This document shows positions 8,032 to 16,164 of a stretch of DNA of 64,000 nucleotides, piece after piece. Each line of letters starts with the position of its first letter. Position 1 is the stretch's first letter. The stretch comes from Pseudonocardia sediminis (lineage in GTDB: Bacteria > Actinomycetota > Actinomycetes > Mycobacteriales > Pseudonocardiaceae): positions 62,001 to 126,000 of the forward strand of contig NZ_SHKL01000001.1 in the NCBI RefSeq assembly GCF_004217185.1, given 5' to 3'. Under the pieces are notes generated by a model that did not search any database, was not told the DNA's origin, and was given only the letters and a program-made list of their open reading frames with translations. The position numbers and the translations under genes were made by a program.

Positions 8032-9177
8032 ATGCTCGACGAACTGCTGCTGCGGGAGCTGACCCCCGCGGTGATCGGCGTCCTCGTCCGCCGCGGAGCC
8101 GACTTCGCGACGGCCGAGGACGCCGTGCAGGAGGCCCTCGTCCAGGCCTCGCTGAGCTGGCCGGACGGGCAGCCCGACGACCCGAAGGGCTGGCTGGTCA
8201 CGGTCGCGTGGCGTAAGTTCCTCGACGCCCGCCGCTCCGAGGCGGCGCGCCGGGACCGGGAGGAGCGGGTCGAGGTCGAGCCGGCGCCCGGACCGGCCGA
8301 GTCCGCCGACGACACGTTGGCGCTGTTCTTCCTCTGCGCCCACCCGTCACTGACGCCGGCGTCCGCGGTGGCCCTGACGCTGCGGGCCGTCGGCGGCCTG
8401 AGCACCCGGCAGATCGCCGCGGCCTACCTGGTGCCCGAGGCGACGATGGCGCAGCGGATCAGCCGGGCCAAGCGCACGGTCTCCGACGTCCGGTTCACCG
8501 AGGCCGGCGACCCGGCGACCGTGCGCCGGGTGCTCTACCTGGTGTTCAACGAGGGCTACACCGGCGACGTCGACCTGGCCTCCGAGGCCATCCGGCTCAC
8601 CCGGCAGCTGGCGGCGGTCGACGACGGGGAGGAGACCGCGGGGCTGCTCGCGCTGATGCTGCTGCACCACGCCCGCCGTCCGGCGCGGACCCGGCCCGAC
8701 GGCAGCCCGGTCCTGCTGAACGAGCAGGACCGCTCCCTCTGGGACACCGCGCTCATCGCCGAGGGGGTCGAGGTCCTGCAGGCCGCGCTGGCCCGTGACC
8801 GGCTCGGCGAGTTCCAGGCGCAGGCCGCCGTCGCCGCCCTGCACGCGGACGCGCCGCGTGCCGAGGAGACCGACTGGACCCAGATCGTCGGCTGGTACGA
8901 CGAGCTGCTGCGGCTCACCGGGAGCCCGGTCGTGGCGCTGAACCGGGCCGTCGCGGTCGGGGAGGCCGACGGCGCCGCGGCCGGGCTCGCGGCCCTGGCG
9001 ACGGTGGACCCTGGCCTGCCCCGCCACACCGCCGCGTCGGCGCACCTGCACGAGAAGGCGGGCGACCTCACGGCCGCGGCACGGCTCTACGCCGAGGCCG
9101 CGCGGACCGCACCCACCCTCGCCGAGCGTCACCACCTCACCCGGGAGGCCGCGCGGATCGGTCAGGCTCTCGGCTGA
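8032..9177 (+). CDS. ECF sigma factor, ECF42-like with C-terminal TPR extension
   Basis: 381 aa. Sigma-2 occupies about residues 10-75 (DAVQEALVQASLSWPDGQP, GWLVTVAWRKFLD), sigma-4 about 105-160 (STRQIAAAYLVPEATMAQRISRAK), and a roughly 200-residue alpha-helical TPR-like tail (LTGSPVVALNRAVAVGEADG) follows. That tail and the adjacent DGPF gene define the ECF42 group, in which the C-terminal extension is thought to replace an anti-sigma factor. No anti-sigma gene is seen next to it. A hairpin overlapping the stop codon probably terminates the operon. Confidence 0.88.
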   Translation: MLDELLLRELTPAVIGVLVRRGADFATAEDAVQEALVQASLSWPDGQPDDPKGWLVTVAWRKFLDARRSEAARRDREERVEVEPAPGPAESADDTLALFFLCAHPSLTPASAVALTLRAVGGLSTRQIAAAYLVPEATMAQRISRAKRTVSDVRFTEAGDPATVRRVLYLVFNEGYTGDVDLASEAIRLTRQLAAVDDGEETAGLLALMLLHHARRPARTRPDGSPVLLNEQDRSLWDTALIAEGVEVLQAALARDRLGEFQAQAAVAALHADAPRAEETDWTQIVGWYDELLRLTGSPVVALNRAVAVGEADGAAAGLAALATVDPGLPRHTAASAHLHEKAGDLTAAARLYAEAARTAPTLAERHHLTREAARIGQALG

Positions 9178-9193
9178 TCGTTCCCGCGATCAG
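9174..9193 (+). terminator. Hairpin overlapping the sigma-factor stop codon
   Basis: CTGATCG (9174-9180) pairs perfectly with CGATCAG (9187-9193) across TTCCCG. The TGA stop is inside the left arm. There is no T run, which is usual for high-GC actinomycetes. Confidence 0.5.
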
Positions 9194-9483
9194 CGCACGG
9201 ATCGTGGTCCGACCGGCCGAGCCGTCCGCAGCACCGTCGCCGTCCGCAGCGTGGGACCCACCGCCGGACATGCGGTGATCGCCGATTCGTCCCCTTCCGG
9301 GTGACGGTCGTGTCAGAGTCGGGCCGTTCGACCCGGCAGGCGACATCGTGTCCGCCCGTTCGTCCGGACCGTCCCGAACAAGGGGTGGCGGACGGAGCCA
9401 GGGCGTGGCCGTGTCCGTCCGACGTGAGCTCCCCCTCGACGTCGGCGCCGCCGGGTGCCCCCGCGAACGAGAGTCGAGGACGC
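9194..9483. other. Non-coding gap before the Tat-exported protein gene
   Basis: About 290 nt without a credible gene. In-frame extension of the downstream protein is possible but would bury its twin-arginine signal, so the gap is read as an untranslated promoter region. No clear -35/-10 pair, riboswitch or strong palindrome was recognised in it. Confidence 0.5.
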
Positions 9484-10221
9484 ATGGACCGCAGACGGTT
9501 TCTGACCATCAGCGCACTGACGGTGGCGGCCGGCCTGGTCACCCGCGAGGTGGCGACGGCGGCCGAGGACGGACCGCTGGCCCTGATCTACCGCGGAGAG
9601 TCGGTGACCAGCGAGGGCTCGCCCGAGACGCTGGAGGCGTTGCTGCGGGAGTCGCCGCTGAAGTTCCGGACGGCGTTCGTCGGTCCCGGCGAGGACACCG
9701 ACCTGTCGGAGTCGGCGCTGTCCGGCGCCGCGGTGTACGTGCAGCCCGGCGGGGGCACCGTCGACGAGGCATGGCCGGTCCTGCAGAAGCACGGTCCCGC
9801 CGTGACGAAGTTCGTCGAGGCGGGCGGCGCGTACCTCGGCTTCTGCCTCGGCGCCTACCTGGCCGGGTCCGAACCGGGCTTCGGTCTCCTCGACGGCGCG
9901 CCGGTCCCGTACACCGGCACCGAGGGCGCCACCGTCGGCGACAGCTCGCAGACCACGGTCACCGTGGACTGGCGGGGCGCGAAGCGGGAGCTGTACTTCC
10001 AGGACGGAGCGGCCTTCCGGCTGCCCGCGAACAGCACGGCCGAGGTGCTGGCCCGCTACACCAACGGCCTGCCCGCCGCGCTGGTGCAGAACGTCGGCAA
10101 GGGCCGCATCGGCCTGGTCGGCACCCACCCCGAGGCGAACGAGTACTGGTTCTCCGGTGGCGGGTTCGTCGACAACCGCGATCTCGCCCAGGACCTGGTG
10201 TCGACGACCGTCACGGGCTGA
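9484..10221 (+). CDS. Tat-exported BPL_N / glutamine-amidotransferase-like protein
   Basis: 245 aa. The N-terminus MDRRRFLTIS followed by a hydrophobic stretch and a TAA-type cleavage region is a twin-arginine signal, so the protein is exported folded. The mature part resembles the biotin-protein-ligase N-terminal (BPL_N) group of the class-I glutamine-amidotransferase fold, with GGAYLGFCLGAYLAG placing a nucleophile-elbow cysteine near residue 122. No ligase catalytic domain is present. Function is unknown; an extracytoplasmic hydrolase or amidase role is possible. ATG 9484 was chosen because it starts the Tat signal. Confidence 0.75.
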   Translation: MDRRRFLTISALTVAAGLVTREVATAAEDGPLALIYRGESVTSEGSPETLEALLRESPLKFRTAFVGPGEDTDLSESALSGAAVYVQPGGGTVDEAWPVLQKHGPAVTKFVEAGGAYLGFCLGAYLAGSEPGFGLLDGAPVPYTGTEGATVGDSSQTTVTVDWRGAKRELYFQDGAAFRLPANSTAEVLARYTNGLPAALVQNVGKGRIGLVGTHPEANEYWFSGGGFVDNRDLAQDLVSTTVTG

Positions 10222-10248
10222 CCGGGGACCGTCACCGATCCGTGTGAA

Positions 10249-10264
10249 GGTTTCACGTGGAACG
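10249..10264. promoter_or_regulatory. Candidate parS (ParB binding) site
   Basis: GGTTTCACGTGGAACG matches the bacterial parS consensus TGTTTCACGTGAAACA at 13 of 16 positions. The inner 14-mer GTTTCACGTGGAAC differs from the perfect palindrome by one base and still reads as an inverted repeat around CACGTG. It is intergenic, between the Tat protein and lipase genes, in a region whose gene order is near-origin in related genomes. It is the only close match I saw in the window. Confidence 0.65.
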
Positions 10265-10377
10265 TCGGCCGGTCCCCCGTCGAGGGACCGGTCACGAACG
10301 GGCCGCGGCACGTACCCCTGCCTCCTCGAAGATCGTTCTCCTCACGTCGGTGGGAATCGGGGAGAGGCGGGACGAGG

Positions 10378-11370
10378 ATGTCCGTTCGCAGGGTCGTGGC
10401 GGTTCTGGCGACGACGGTCGTCTGCGCGCTCGCCGCGGTGGGGACCGGCGCGGTGGCCCACGCCGACGAGTCCGGCCCGGAGCTGAGCGTCCCGGCCGCG
10501 GACCTGGAGAAGAGCCTCACCTGCCATGGTGACCTCACCTCCGGTGAGCGTTCCCCGGTGCTGCTCGTGCCGGGCTCGACGCTGACCCCGGACGTCAACT
10601 ACGACTGGAACTACGGGCCCGCCCTCGCGGCCCGCGGCCAGGCCTACTGCTGGGTCGAGCTGCCCGGCAACGCCCTCGACGACATCCAGGTCGCCGGCGA
10701 GTACGTCACCCACGCGATCCGCACGATGCACGACGAGGCCGGCCGGACGATCGACGTCGTCGGGTTCAGCCAGGGCGGGATGGTGCCGCGCTGGTCGTTG
10801 AAGTACTGGCCCGACACCCGCGAGGCGGTGCGCGACGTCGTCGGCATCGACCCGTCGAACCACGGCACGCTCGACGCCCACCCGGTCTGCGCGCCCGGCT
10901 GCGCCCCCGCGTTCTGGCAGCAGCAGACCGACTCGGACTTCCTGACCGCGCTCAATGACGGGGGCGAGACGTTCGCCGGGATCGACTACTCGGTCGTCTA
11001 CACCTACACCGACGAGGTCGTGTTCCCGAACCTGCCGCCGGAGCCGAGCTCCGAGCTGCGCACCGGCGACGGGGCGATCTCCGACATCGCGGTGCAGGAC
11101 ATCTGCCCGGTGCACGTCTCCGAGCACCTGACGATGGGGTCCACCGACCCGGTCGGGTACGCCGTCGTCGTCGACGCCCTGGACCACGAGGGGCCGGCCG
11201 ACGCGTCCCGGATCGACCGCTCGGTGTGCGCGGCGGCGCTGATGCCCGGTGTCGACCCGGTCGCTCTGCCGGTGAACGAGGCCCGCTACCTCGGTCAGGT
11301 CGGCACGGCCATCGCGACCCACCCGCTGGTGAACGCCGAGCCGGAGCTGCGCGAGTACGCCCGCGGCTGA
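10378..11370 (+). CDS. Secreted lipase, Candida antarctica lipase B-like alpha/beta hydrolase
   Basis: 330 aa with an N-terminal Sec signal (RRVVAVLATTVVCALAAVG, cleavage near AHA-DE, residue 29). The mature enzyme has the nucleophile elbow GFSQGG (S131), a likely acid D212 in YTYTDEVV, and H250 in SEHLTM, aligned with the catalytic histidine region of CalB-type lipases. Paired cysteines (49/91, 171/175) fit an extracellular enzyme. Predicted to hydrolyse triacylglycerols or other esters outside the cell. Confidence 0.82.
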   Translation: MSVRRVVAVLATTVVCALAAVGTGAVAHADESGPELSVPAADLEKSLTCHGDLTSGERSPVLLVPGSTLTPDVNYDWNYGPALAARGQAYCWVELPGNALDDIQVAGEYVTHAIRTMHDEAGRTIDVVGFSQGGMVPRWSLKYWPDTREAVRDVVGIDPSNHGTLDAHPVCAPGCAPAFWQQQTDSDFLTALNDGGETFAGIDYSVVYTYTDEVVFPNLPPEPSSELRTGDGAISDIAVQDICPVHVSEHLTMGSTDPVGYAVVVDALDHEGPADASRIDRSVCAAALMPGVDPVALPVNEARYLGQVGTAIATHPLVNAEPELREYARG

Positions 11371-11496
11371 TCACGTCCGGGCCGACGAGCGCCCGCGCGG
11401 GTTCCCGGGCCAGGATGGACGAGCCGGGCGATCACAGCGCGCCCGGTCCGGGCCGGCCCCGCGGCCTGCGTTCCGTGCTGCGAGGAGGACCCCGTC

Positions 11497-12363
11497 GTGC
11501 CGAGCCTGACGTTCCGCGGCCGCACCTGGACCCGTGACCGAGCCATGGTGATGGCGATCGTGAACCGGACGCCGGACTCGTTCTACGACAACGGCGCGAC
11601 GTTCGCCGAGCAGGCCGCTCGCGACGCCGTCACCGCCGCGGTCCGCGAGGGCGCCGACGTGATCGACATCGGCGGGGTGCCCGCGAGCCCCGGCTCGGAG
11701 GTCACCGAGCAGGACGAGATCGACCGGGTGGTGCCCACCGTGGAGTGGGTGCGCAAGCAGTTCCCGGACGTGGTGATCAGCGTCGACACGTTCCGTGCCG
11801 CGCCCGCCGACGCCGTCTGCGCGGCCGGGGCCGATCTCGTCAACGACAACTGGGCGGCCGCCGACCCGGGCATCCTCGACGTCGCCGCGCGCTGGGGCGC
11901 CGGCTACATCAGCGCGCACACCGACAACGTCACCCCGCGCACCGAGCCGCACCGCCCGTTCTACGACGACGTCGTCGCCTCGGTGCTGGAGCAGACCACC
12001 GCGCTGGCGGAGAAGGCCGTCGCCGCCGGGGTCCCCCGCGAGGGAATCATGATCGACCCGGCGATCGACTTCTCGAAGAACACGCTGCACAGCCTCGCCG
12101 TGCTGCGCGAGGTGGACCGGATGGTCGCGACCGGCTGGCCGGTGCTGCTGGCGATGTCGAACAAGACCGTCGTCGGGGAGTCGCTGGACGCGCCGCTGGG
12201 GGAGCGGGTGACGGGGACCCTCGCGGCGACCGCGCTGGCCGTCGACCGCGGGGTGGCGATGGTTCGGGCGCACCAGGTCGCCGCCACCCGGCAGACCTGC
12301 GAGATGGTGGCGATCGTCCGTGGCGAGCGGAACCCGGCGCGAGCGGTGAGACTTCTGGCGTGA
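11497..12363 (+). CDS. Dihydropteroate synthase-like protein (FolP2-type)
   Basis: 288 aa TIM-barrel pterin-binding protein. MAIVNRTPDSFYDNG near residue 19 is the first DHPS signature and ADVIDIGGVPASPGSE near 49-64 the second. In the first signature NRTPDSF matches closely, while the second lacks the usual R of G-x-x-S-T-R-P. This agrees with mycobacterial FolP2-like paralogues that may not make dihydropteroate. The GTG start at 11497 follows a GAGGAGG 8 nt upstream. Its TGA overlaps the GTG of the RibD-like gene. A role in pterin/flavin-type chemistry is inferred. Confidence 0.8.
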   Translation: MPSLTFRGRTWTRDRAMVMAIVNRTPDSFYDNGATFAEQAARDAVTAAVREGADVIDIGGVPASPGSEVTEQDEIDRVVPTVEWVRKQFPDVVISVDTFRAAPADAVCAAGADLVNDNWAAADPGILDVAARWGAGYISAHTDNVTPRTEPHRPFYDDVVASVLEQTTALAEKAVAAGVPREGIMIDPAIDFSKNTLHSLAVLREVDRMVATGWPVLLAMSNKTVVGESLDAPLGERVTGTLAATALAVDRGVAMVRAHQVAATRQTCEMVAIVRGERNPARAVRLLA

Positions 12364-13118
12364 TCCATCAGATCTTTCCCTCGGCGTCGGCGGGGCCCCT
12401 GGGCCCGGAACAGCTCGAGGAGCTCTACCGCTACCCCGACGACCGCACCCGTCTCGCCGTGAACTTCGTGTCCAGTGCGGACGGTGCGGTCAGTGTCGAC
12501 GGCGGGTCCGCCGGTCTGGGCACGCCGCCGGACCGGGAGGTGCTCGATCTGGGCACCGACCTCGCCGACGTCGTGCTCGTCGCCGCCGGCACCGCGACCG
12601 CCGAGGGGTTCACCGGCGTCAAGCCGGACGAGCGCGCCGCCCGTCGCCGCGAGCGGTACGGGCTGCGCGAGGTCCCGGTGACCGCCGTCGTCACCTCGTC
12701 CGGGAAGTCCCTGGCCGCCGACTCCCCGGTGCTCACCGACACCCTGGTCCCGACGCTGGTGTTCACCTGCTCCTCGGTGCCGCTCGGGCTGCGCGAGGAC
12801 TGGACCGCCGCCGGCGCCGAGGTCGTCCTGACCGGTGACGACGAGGTGGATCTCGCCCGGGTCGTGGCCGAGCTGTCGCGGCGCGGGCTGCACCGGATCA
12901 ACTGCATGGGCGGCCCGGCGCTGTTCGGCAGCCTGGCCGAGGCCGGTCTCGTGGACGAGCTGCGGCTGACGCTGGCGCCGTTCCTGGTCTCCGGTGAGGC
13001 CGGCCGGATCGCCCGCGGCGCCGGGATGGACCCGGCGCGGCTCGAGCTGGTCTCCGTGATCACCGACGACGACACGCTGCTGATGCGCTACCGCGTCCGC
13101 GACTCGTCGTCGCACTGA
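12360..13118 (+). CDS. RibD C-terminal-domain (dihydrofolate-reductase-fold) reductase
   Basis: 252 aa from the GTG at 12360, which overlaps the upstream stop as GTGA. NFVSSADGAVSVDGGS near 35-50, the VVLVAAGTATAEG segment and the C-terminal INCMGGPALFGSL segment match the pyrimidine reductase RibD_C fold, an NADPH-dependent reductase related to DHFR. It lacks the deaminase domain of full RibD. The tight coupling to a DHPS-like gene suggests a shared pterin or deazaflavin-like substrate, but this is not established. Confidence 0.8.
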   Translation: MIHQIFPSASAGPLGPEQLEELYRYPDDRTRLAVNFVSSADGAVSVDGGSAGLGTPPDREVLDLGTDLADVVLVAAGTATAEGFTGVKPDERAARRRERYGLREVPVTAVVTSSGKSLAADSPVLTDTLVPTLVFTCSSVPLGLREDWTAAGAEVVLTGDDEVDLARVVAELSRRGLHRINCMGGPALFGSLAEAGLVDELRLTLAPFLVSGEAGRIARGAGMDPARLELVSVITDDDTLLMRYRVRDSSSH

Positions 13119-13147
13119 CGACAACCCCGTACGAGCAGGAGGAATAC

Positions 13148-13729
13148 ATGTCAGACCGCCCGGTTCTGCAGGTGATCATCGGGAGCACCCGGCCCGGCCG
13201 GGTGGGACTGCCGCTCGGACGCTGGATCTCGGGGGCGGCCCAGGAACACGGCGCGTTCGACGTCGAGCTGGTCGACCTGGCCGAGGTCGCGCTGCCGCTG
13301 TTCGACGAGCCGCACCACCCGCGCCTGCAGCAGTACACCCACGAGCACACGAAGCGCTGGGCCGCGACGGTCGACCGCGCCGACGCGTTCGTGTTCGTCG
13401 TCCCCGAGTACAACCACAGCGTCAACGCCGCGACGAAGAACGCGATCGACCACCTGAGCCTGGAGTGGGCGCACAAGCCGGTCGGGCTGGCCAGCTACGG
13501 CGGCGTCGCCGGCGGCACCCGGGCGACCACGGCGCTGGAGCCGGTCCTGGCCGCGCTGCGGATGACCCGGCTGCCGGGCGTGATCGTCCCGTTCGCGAAG
13601 CAGTTCGTGCGTGGCGAGGGCGACGACCGGACGTTCGAGCCGAACGACGAGATCACCGCTGGTGCGAAGGCGATGCTCGACGAGCTGGCCCGCGTCGCTC
13701 CGGTCCTGCGGACGCTGCGGGCCGGATAG
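13148..13729 (+). CDS. NADPH-dependent FMN reductase family protein
   Basis: 193-aa flavodoxin-like protein. The N-terminal IIGSTRPGR is the FMN-phosphate loop, VFVVPEYNHSVNAATKNAID near 77-98 is the flavin-binding signature, and ASYGGVAGGTRAT the second flavin contact. It reduces FMN, quinones or azo compounds with NADPH. The ATG at 13148 has an AGGAGGA 5 nt upstream. It follows the RibD-like gene by 29 nt and may be co-transcribed with it; a hairpin follows the stop. Confidence 0.87.
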   Translation: MSDRPVLQVIIGSTRPGRVGLPLGRWISGAAQEHGAFDVELVDLAEVALPLFDEPHHPRLQQYTHEHTKRWAATVDRADAFVFVVPEYNHSVNAATKNAIDHLSLEWAHKPVGLASYGGVAGGTRATTALEPVLAALRMTRLPGVIVPFAKQFVRGEGDDRTFEPNDEITAGAKAMLDELARVAPVLRTLRAG

Positions 13730-13744
13730 CCACTCACCGCGGGT

Positions 13745-13772
13745 GATCATCGAGTCACCGGACTCGGTGATC
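13745..13772 (+). terminator. Hairpin terminator
   Basis: GATCATCGAGTC (13745-13756) and GACTCGGTGATC (13761-13772) form a 12-bp stem with one G-U pair and a 4-nt loop, 15 nt after the FMN reductase stop. Confidence 0.6.
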
Positions 13773-13786
13773 GTGGCGGGCCCGCC

Positions 13787-14350
13787 GTGCTGCAAGATGC
13801 AGTGGTGCCTCTGCCCGCGAACACGCTGACCGACGGCGTGGTCGTGATCAGTCCTCTGCGGTGGCAGGACATCGAGCCGCACCTGGCCGGCGAGGACGCC
13901 GAGCTGGTCCGGTGGCTGCACGGCGGTACCGGCACCCGGGCCACCGTGCAGGCGCACGTCCGCCGGTCGATCGAGCGCTGGGTCGCCGACGGGCCGAAGC
14001 TCAGCTTCGGGATCCGGCTCGACCGCGGTGCGACGCTGGCGGGCACGATCGACGCCGACCAGGACCCGCATCCCGGCTCACGACGCGCGAACCTCGCCTA
14101 CGGGATCTACCCGCAGTTCCGGCGACGCGGGCTGGCGACCCGGGCCGTGCTGCTGGCCTGCCGCTACCTGTCCGAGCGCGGCGACATCGACCGGATCCTG
14201 ATCGACGTCGACCCGGCCAACACCGCGTCCTCACGTGTCGCGCTGCGGGCGGGCTTCCGGTTCCTCACCCACGTCGCCGACGACGAGGACGACTTCGACC
14301 GCTACGAGCTCGTCGTCCGCCGGCCGCCGGGGCTCCGGCCGAGGTACTGA
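13787..14350 (+). CDS. GNAT family N-acetyltransferase
   Basis: 187 aa. The acetyl-CoA binding motif lies at about 108-125 (YGIYPQFRRRGLATRAVLLA, matching Q/R-x-x-G-x-G/A) and the C-terminal VDPANTASSRVALRAGFRF is the conserved beta5-alpha4 region of RimJ/RimL-like enzymes. The acceptor could be a small molecule or a protein N-terminus; not determinable. The GTG at 13787 is the longest start. GTGs at 13802 and 13805 are alternatives giving a cleaner N-terminus, and the hairpin just upstream does not help choose. Confidence 0.8.
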   Translation: MLQDAVVPLPANTLTDGVVVISPLRWQDIEPHLAGEDAELVRWLHGGTGTRATVQAHVRRSIERWVADGPKLSFGIRLDRGATLAGTIDADQDPHPGSRRANLAYGIYPQFRRRGLATRAVLLACRYLSERGDIDRILIDVDPANTASSRVALRAGFRFLTHVADDEDDFDRYELVVRRPPGLRPRY

Positions 14351-14379
14351 GAGCCCGGTACACGGCCCCGGACGCACCA

Positions 14380-14411
14380 CGGCCGCCCACGCGTCGATGC
14401 GTGGACGGCCG
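14380..14411. terminator. Bidirectional hairpin terminator
   Basis: CGGCCGCCCACGC (14380-14392) and GCGTGGACGGCCG (14399-14411) pair over 13 bp with one wobble around a 6-nt loop, between convergent genes. Confidence 0.7.
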
Positions 14412-14429
14412 CGGCCGGGGGAGCGGAGC

Positions 14430-14744
14430 TCAGCTGACGGTCGGGGCCTCGATGTACATCACGCCCGGGATCTCCAGCGGGGGGAGGTCGTCGAACAGCA
14501 CGTCGGAGGTGGGCGCCGAGTCCGCGGACGTCGACAGCGGGGTCCCGACGTCGGTCGTCACGTCGTCGGCGGCCTCGAGCGGGAGGTCCTGGTCGGCCGG
14601 CAGCGAGGTGTCGGGGGCCTCGGGGGCGCTCGGCGCGTCGGGCAGCTCGGCGGCGGAGGCCTGACCGATGAAGCCGGCTCCCAGCACGACGACGCCGGCA
14701 CCGGCGAGCGTCAGGCGGAGAGCGTTCCGGGCGAACGAGTCCAT
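14430..14744 (-). CDS. Small secreted acidic protein of unknown function
   Basis: 104 aa from the ATG at 14744, with GAAAGG about 8 nt upstream. It has a signal peptide (RNALRLTLAGAGVVVLGAGF, likely cleaved at ASA-AE near residue 32). The mature part is about 70 residues, rich in Asp, Pro, Ser and Thr, with no cysteines and no recognised domain. I do not recognise the family. It is divergent from an alpha/beta hydrolase, with a perfect palindrome in the shared 240-nt upstream region. Likely a cell-surface or extracellular peptide. Confidence 0.7.
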   Translation of the reverse strand: MDSFARNALRLTLAGAGVVVLGAGFIGQASAAELPDAPSAPEAPDTSLPADQDLPLEAADDVTTDVGTPLSTSADSAPTSDVLFDDLPPLEIPGVMYIEAPTVS

Positions 14745-14882
14745 GCGTAGAGCCTTTCGAAGCAGGTGCACCGGGGGTGTGCGCTGGGGAGCATGCACGG
14801 GGAGCGTGCGGGGGCGAACCCCTGATGGCCCAACGAGACCGCCCCGACCCGGTTTCGGTGCGAGACACCCGTCGATCGATCT

Positions 14883-14898
14883 TCACTCGATAGAGTGA
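14883..14898. promoter_or_regulatory. TCACTC-GATA-GAGTGA palindrome
   Basis: Perfect 6-bp arms around GATA, about 140 nt upstream of the small secreted protein and 90 nt upstream of the hydrolase. Its shape and place suggest an operator. It is one of the few AT-containing elements in the gap. Confidence 0.4.
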
Positions 14899-14988
14899 GA
14901 ACCTCGGTGGCTGTCGCTGCTTTCACCCGAAGGGGTCACTCAAGGTCGCGGCATCCGGGCGGCGCGCGGGGAGGATGGGAGGGTGCAC

Positions 14989-16161
14989 ATGTCCTCGACC
15001 GGGGCCGTCGCCCTGCGCCGCACCGCGTCCGCGGTCGCCGTCACCGGGACGGTGGCGGGAGCGGCCCTGGGGATCGGATGGCACTACTCCTCGGTGCTGC
15101 TCGACCCGCGGTCACGGACCGGCTTCCCGGAGCGGGTGCTGGCCACCACCGTCGGGTCGGTGGTGCTCTCCCGTAGCCGTCTGTGCGCCCAGCCCGGTGT
15201 CTGGGGGCTGCGCTGGGACGGCCTCGCCGGGGGCCCGGGCGGGGGCCTGGCCGTGCTCGGGCCGGTGCTGGAGCGCGACCGGGACCGGGTGGTGCGGCAA
15301 CGGCTCGACGGGCCGCGACCGCCCGTCGGCCCCGCCGTGATCGACGCCGGACCGTTCGACCCGGACCCCGCCGCCCGCGGGCTCGGCTTCACCGAGGTCG
15401 TGGTGGACACCCCGCTCGGCCCGGCCCCGGCGTGGGACGTCCCGCCCCCGGACGGCGTCCGGGGACGCGGGCGGGGCGGGGTCTGGGCGATCCACGTGCA
15501 CGGACGCGGCGGGTCCCGCCGGGAGGCGTTGCGGATCCTGCCCGCGCTGCACGAGCTCGGCCTGCACCAGCTCGTGATCAGCTACCGCAACGACGGCAGC
15601 GCCCCGCAGGGCCCGGACGGGCGCTACCACCTCGGCGACACCGAGTGGGAGGACCTCGACGCCGCCGTCGGGTACGCCCTGGACCGCGGCGCGGAGAAGA
15701 TCGTGCTCGTCGCGTGGTCGATGGGTGCCGCGGTGAGCGGGGCGTTCCTGGACCGGTCACCGCGGGCGTCGCACGTCGCCGCGGTGGTCTGGGACGCGCC
15801 GCTGCTCGACTGGCGCGCGACCCTGCGCCGGCAGGCGGCGAACCGCTACCTGCCCCCGCCGCTGGCCGGGCTGGCGTCGCGGTTCACCAGCCGCCGGATC
15901 GGGATCGACTTCGACCGGTTCGACCTGGCGCGGCGTCCCCCGGCGGTGCGGCCGCCGACGCTGCTGGTGCACAGCGACGCCGACTCCGCGGTCCCGGCGT
16001 CGGTCAGCCGCGCGCTCGCCGCGGCGGCGCCCGGCCTGGACTGGCCGGTGTGCTATCTCGAGGTCGCCGGCGTCGAGCACACCGGCAGCTGGAACGCCGA
16101 CCCGCAGGTCTACGAGGATGCCGTCAGCGGCTTCCTGCGGGAGACCCTGAGGCCCACCTAG
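14989..16161 (+). CDS. Alpha/beta hydrolase with N-terminal membrane anchor or signal
   Basis: 390 aa from the ATG at 14989 (GGGAGG 6 nt upstream; a GTG at 14983 is the alternative). A hydrophobic segment at about 10-30 is a signal anchor. The hydrolase core contains HVHGRGGSRREALR (oxyanion region), LVAWSMGAAVSG with the nucleophile serine near 245, and a C-terminal EVAGVEHTGSW with the likely catalytic histidine; an aspartate lies in LLVHSDADSAVP. Probably a membrane-associated esterase or peptidase-like hydrolase of unknown substrate. Convergent with the next gene. Confidence 0.75.
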   Translation: MSSTGAVALRRTASAVAVTGTVAGAALGIGWHYSSVLLDPRSRTGFPERVLATTVGSVVLSRSRLCAQPGVWGLRWDGLAGGPGGGLAVLGPVLERDRDRVVRQRLDGPRPPVGPAVIDAGPFDPDPAARGLGFTEVVVDTPLGPAPAWDVPPPDGVRGRGRGGVWAIHVHGRGGSRREALRILPALHELGLHQLVISYRNDGSAPQGPDGRYHLGDTEWEDLDAAVGYALDRGAEKIVLVAWSMGAAVSGAFLDRSPRASHVAAVVWDAPLLDWRATLRRQAANRYLPPPLAGLASRFTSRRIGIDFDRFDLARRPPAVRPPTLLVHSDADSAVPASVSRALAAAAPGLDWPVCYLEVAGVEHTGSWNADPQVYEDAVSGFLRETLRPT

Positions 16162-16164
16162 GGA

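Noticed and set aside
14745..14882. A cyclic-di-AMP (ydaO-type) riboswitch in the leader of the small secreted protein
   Set aside because: The leader is long enough and ahead of a secreted protein, but the conserved ydaO core segments could not be matched.
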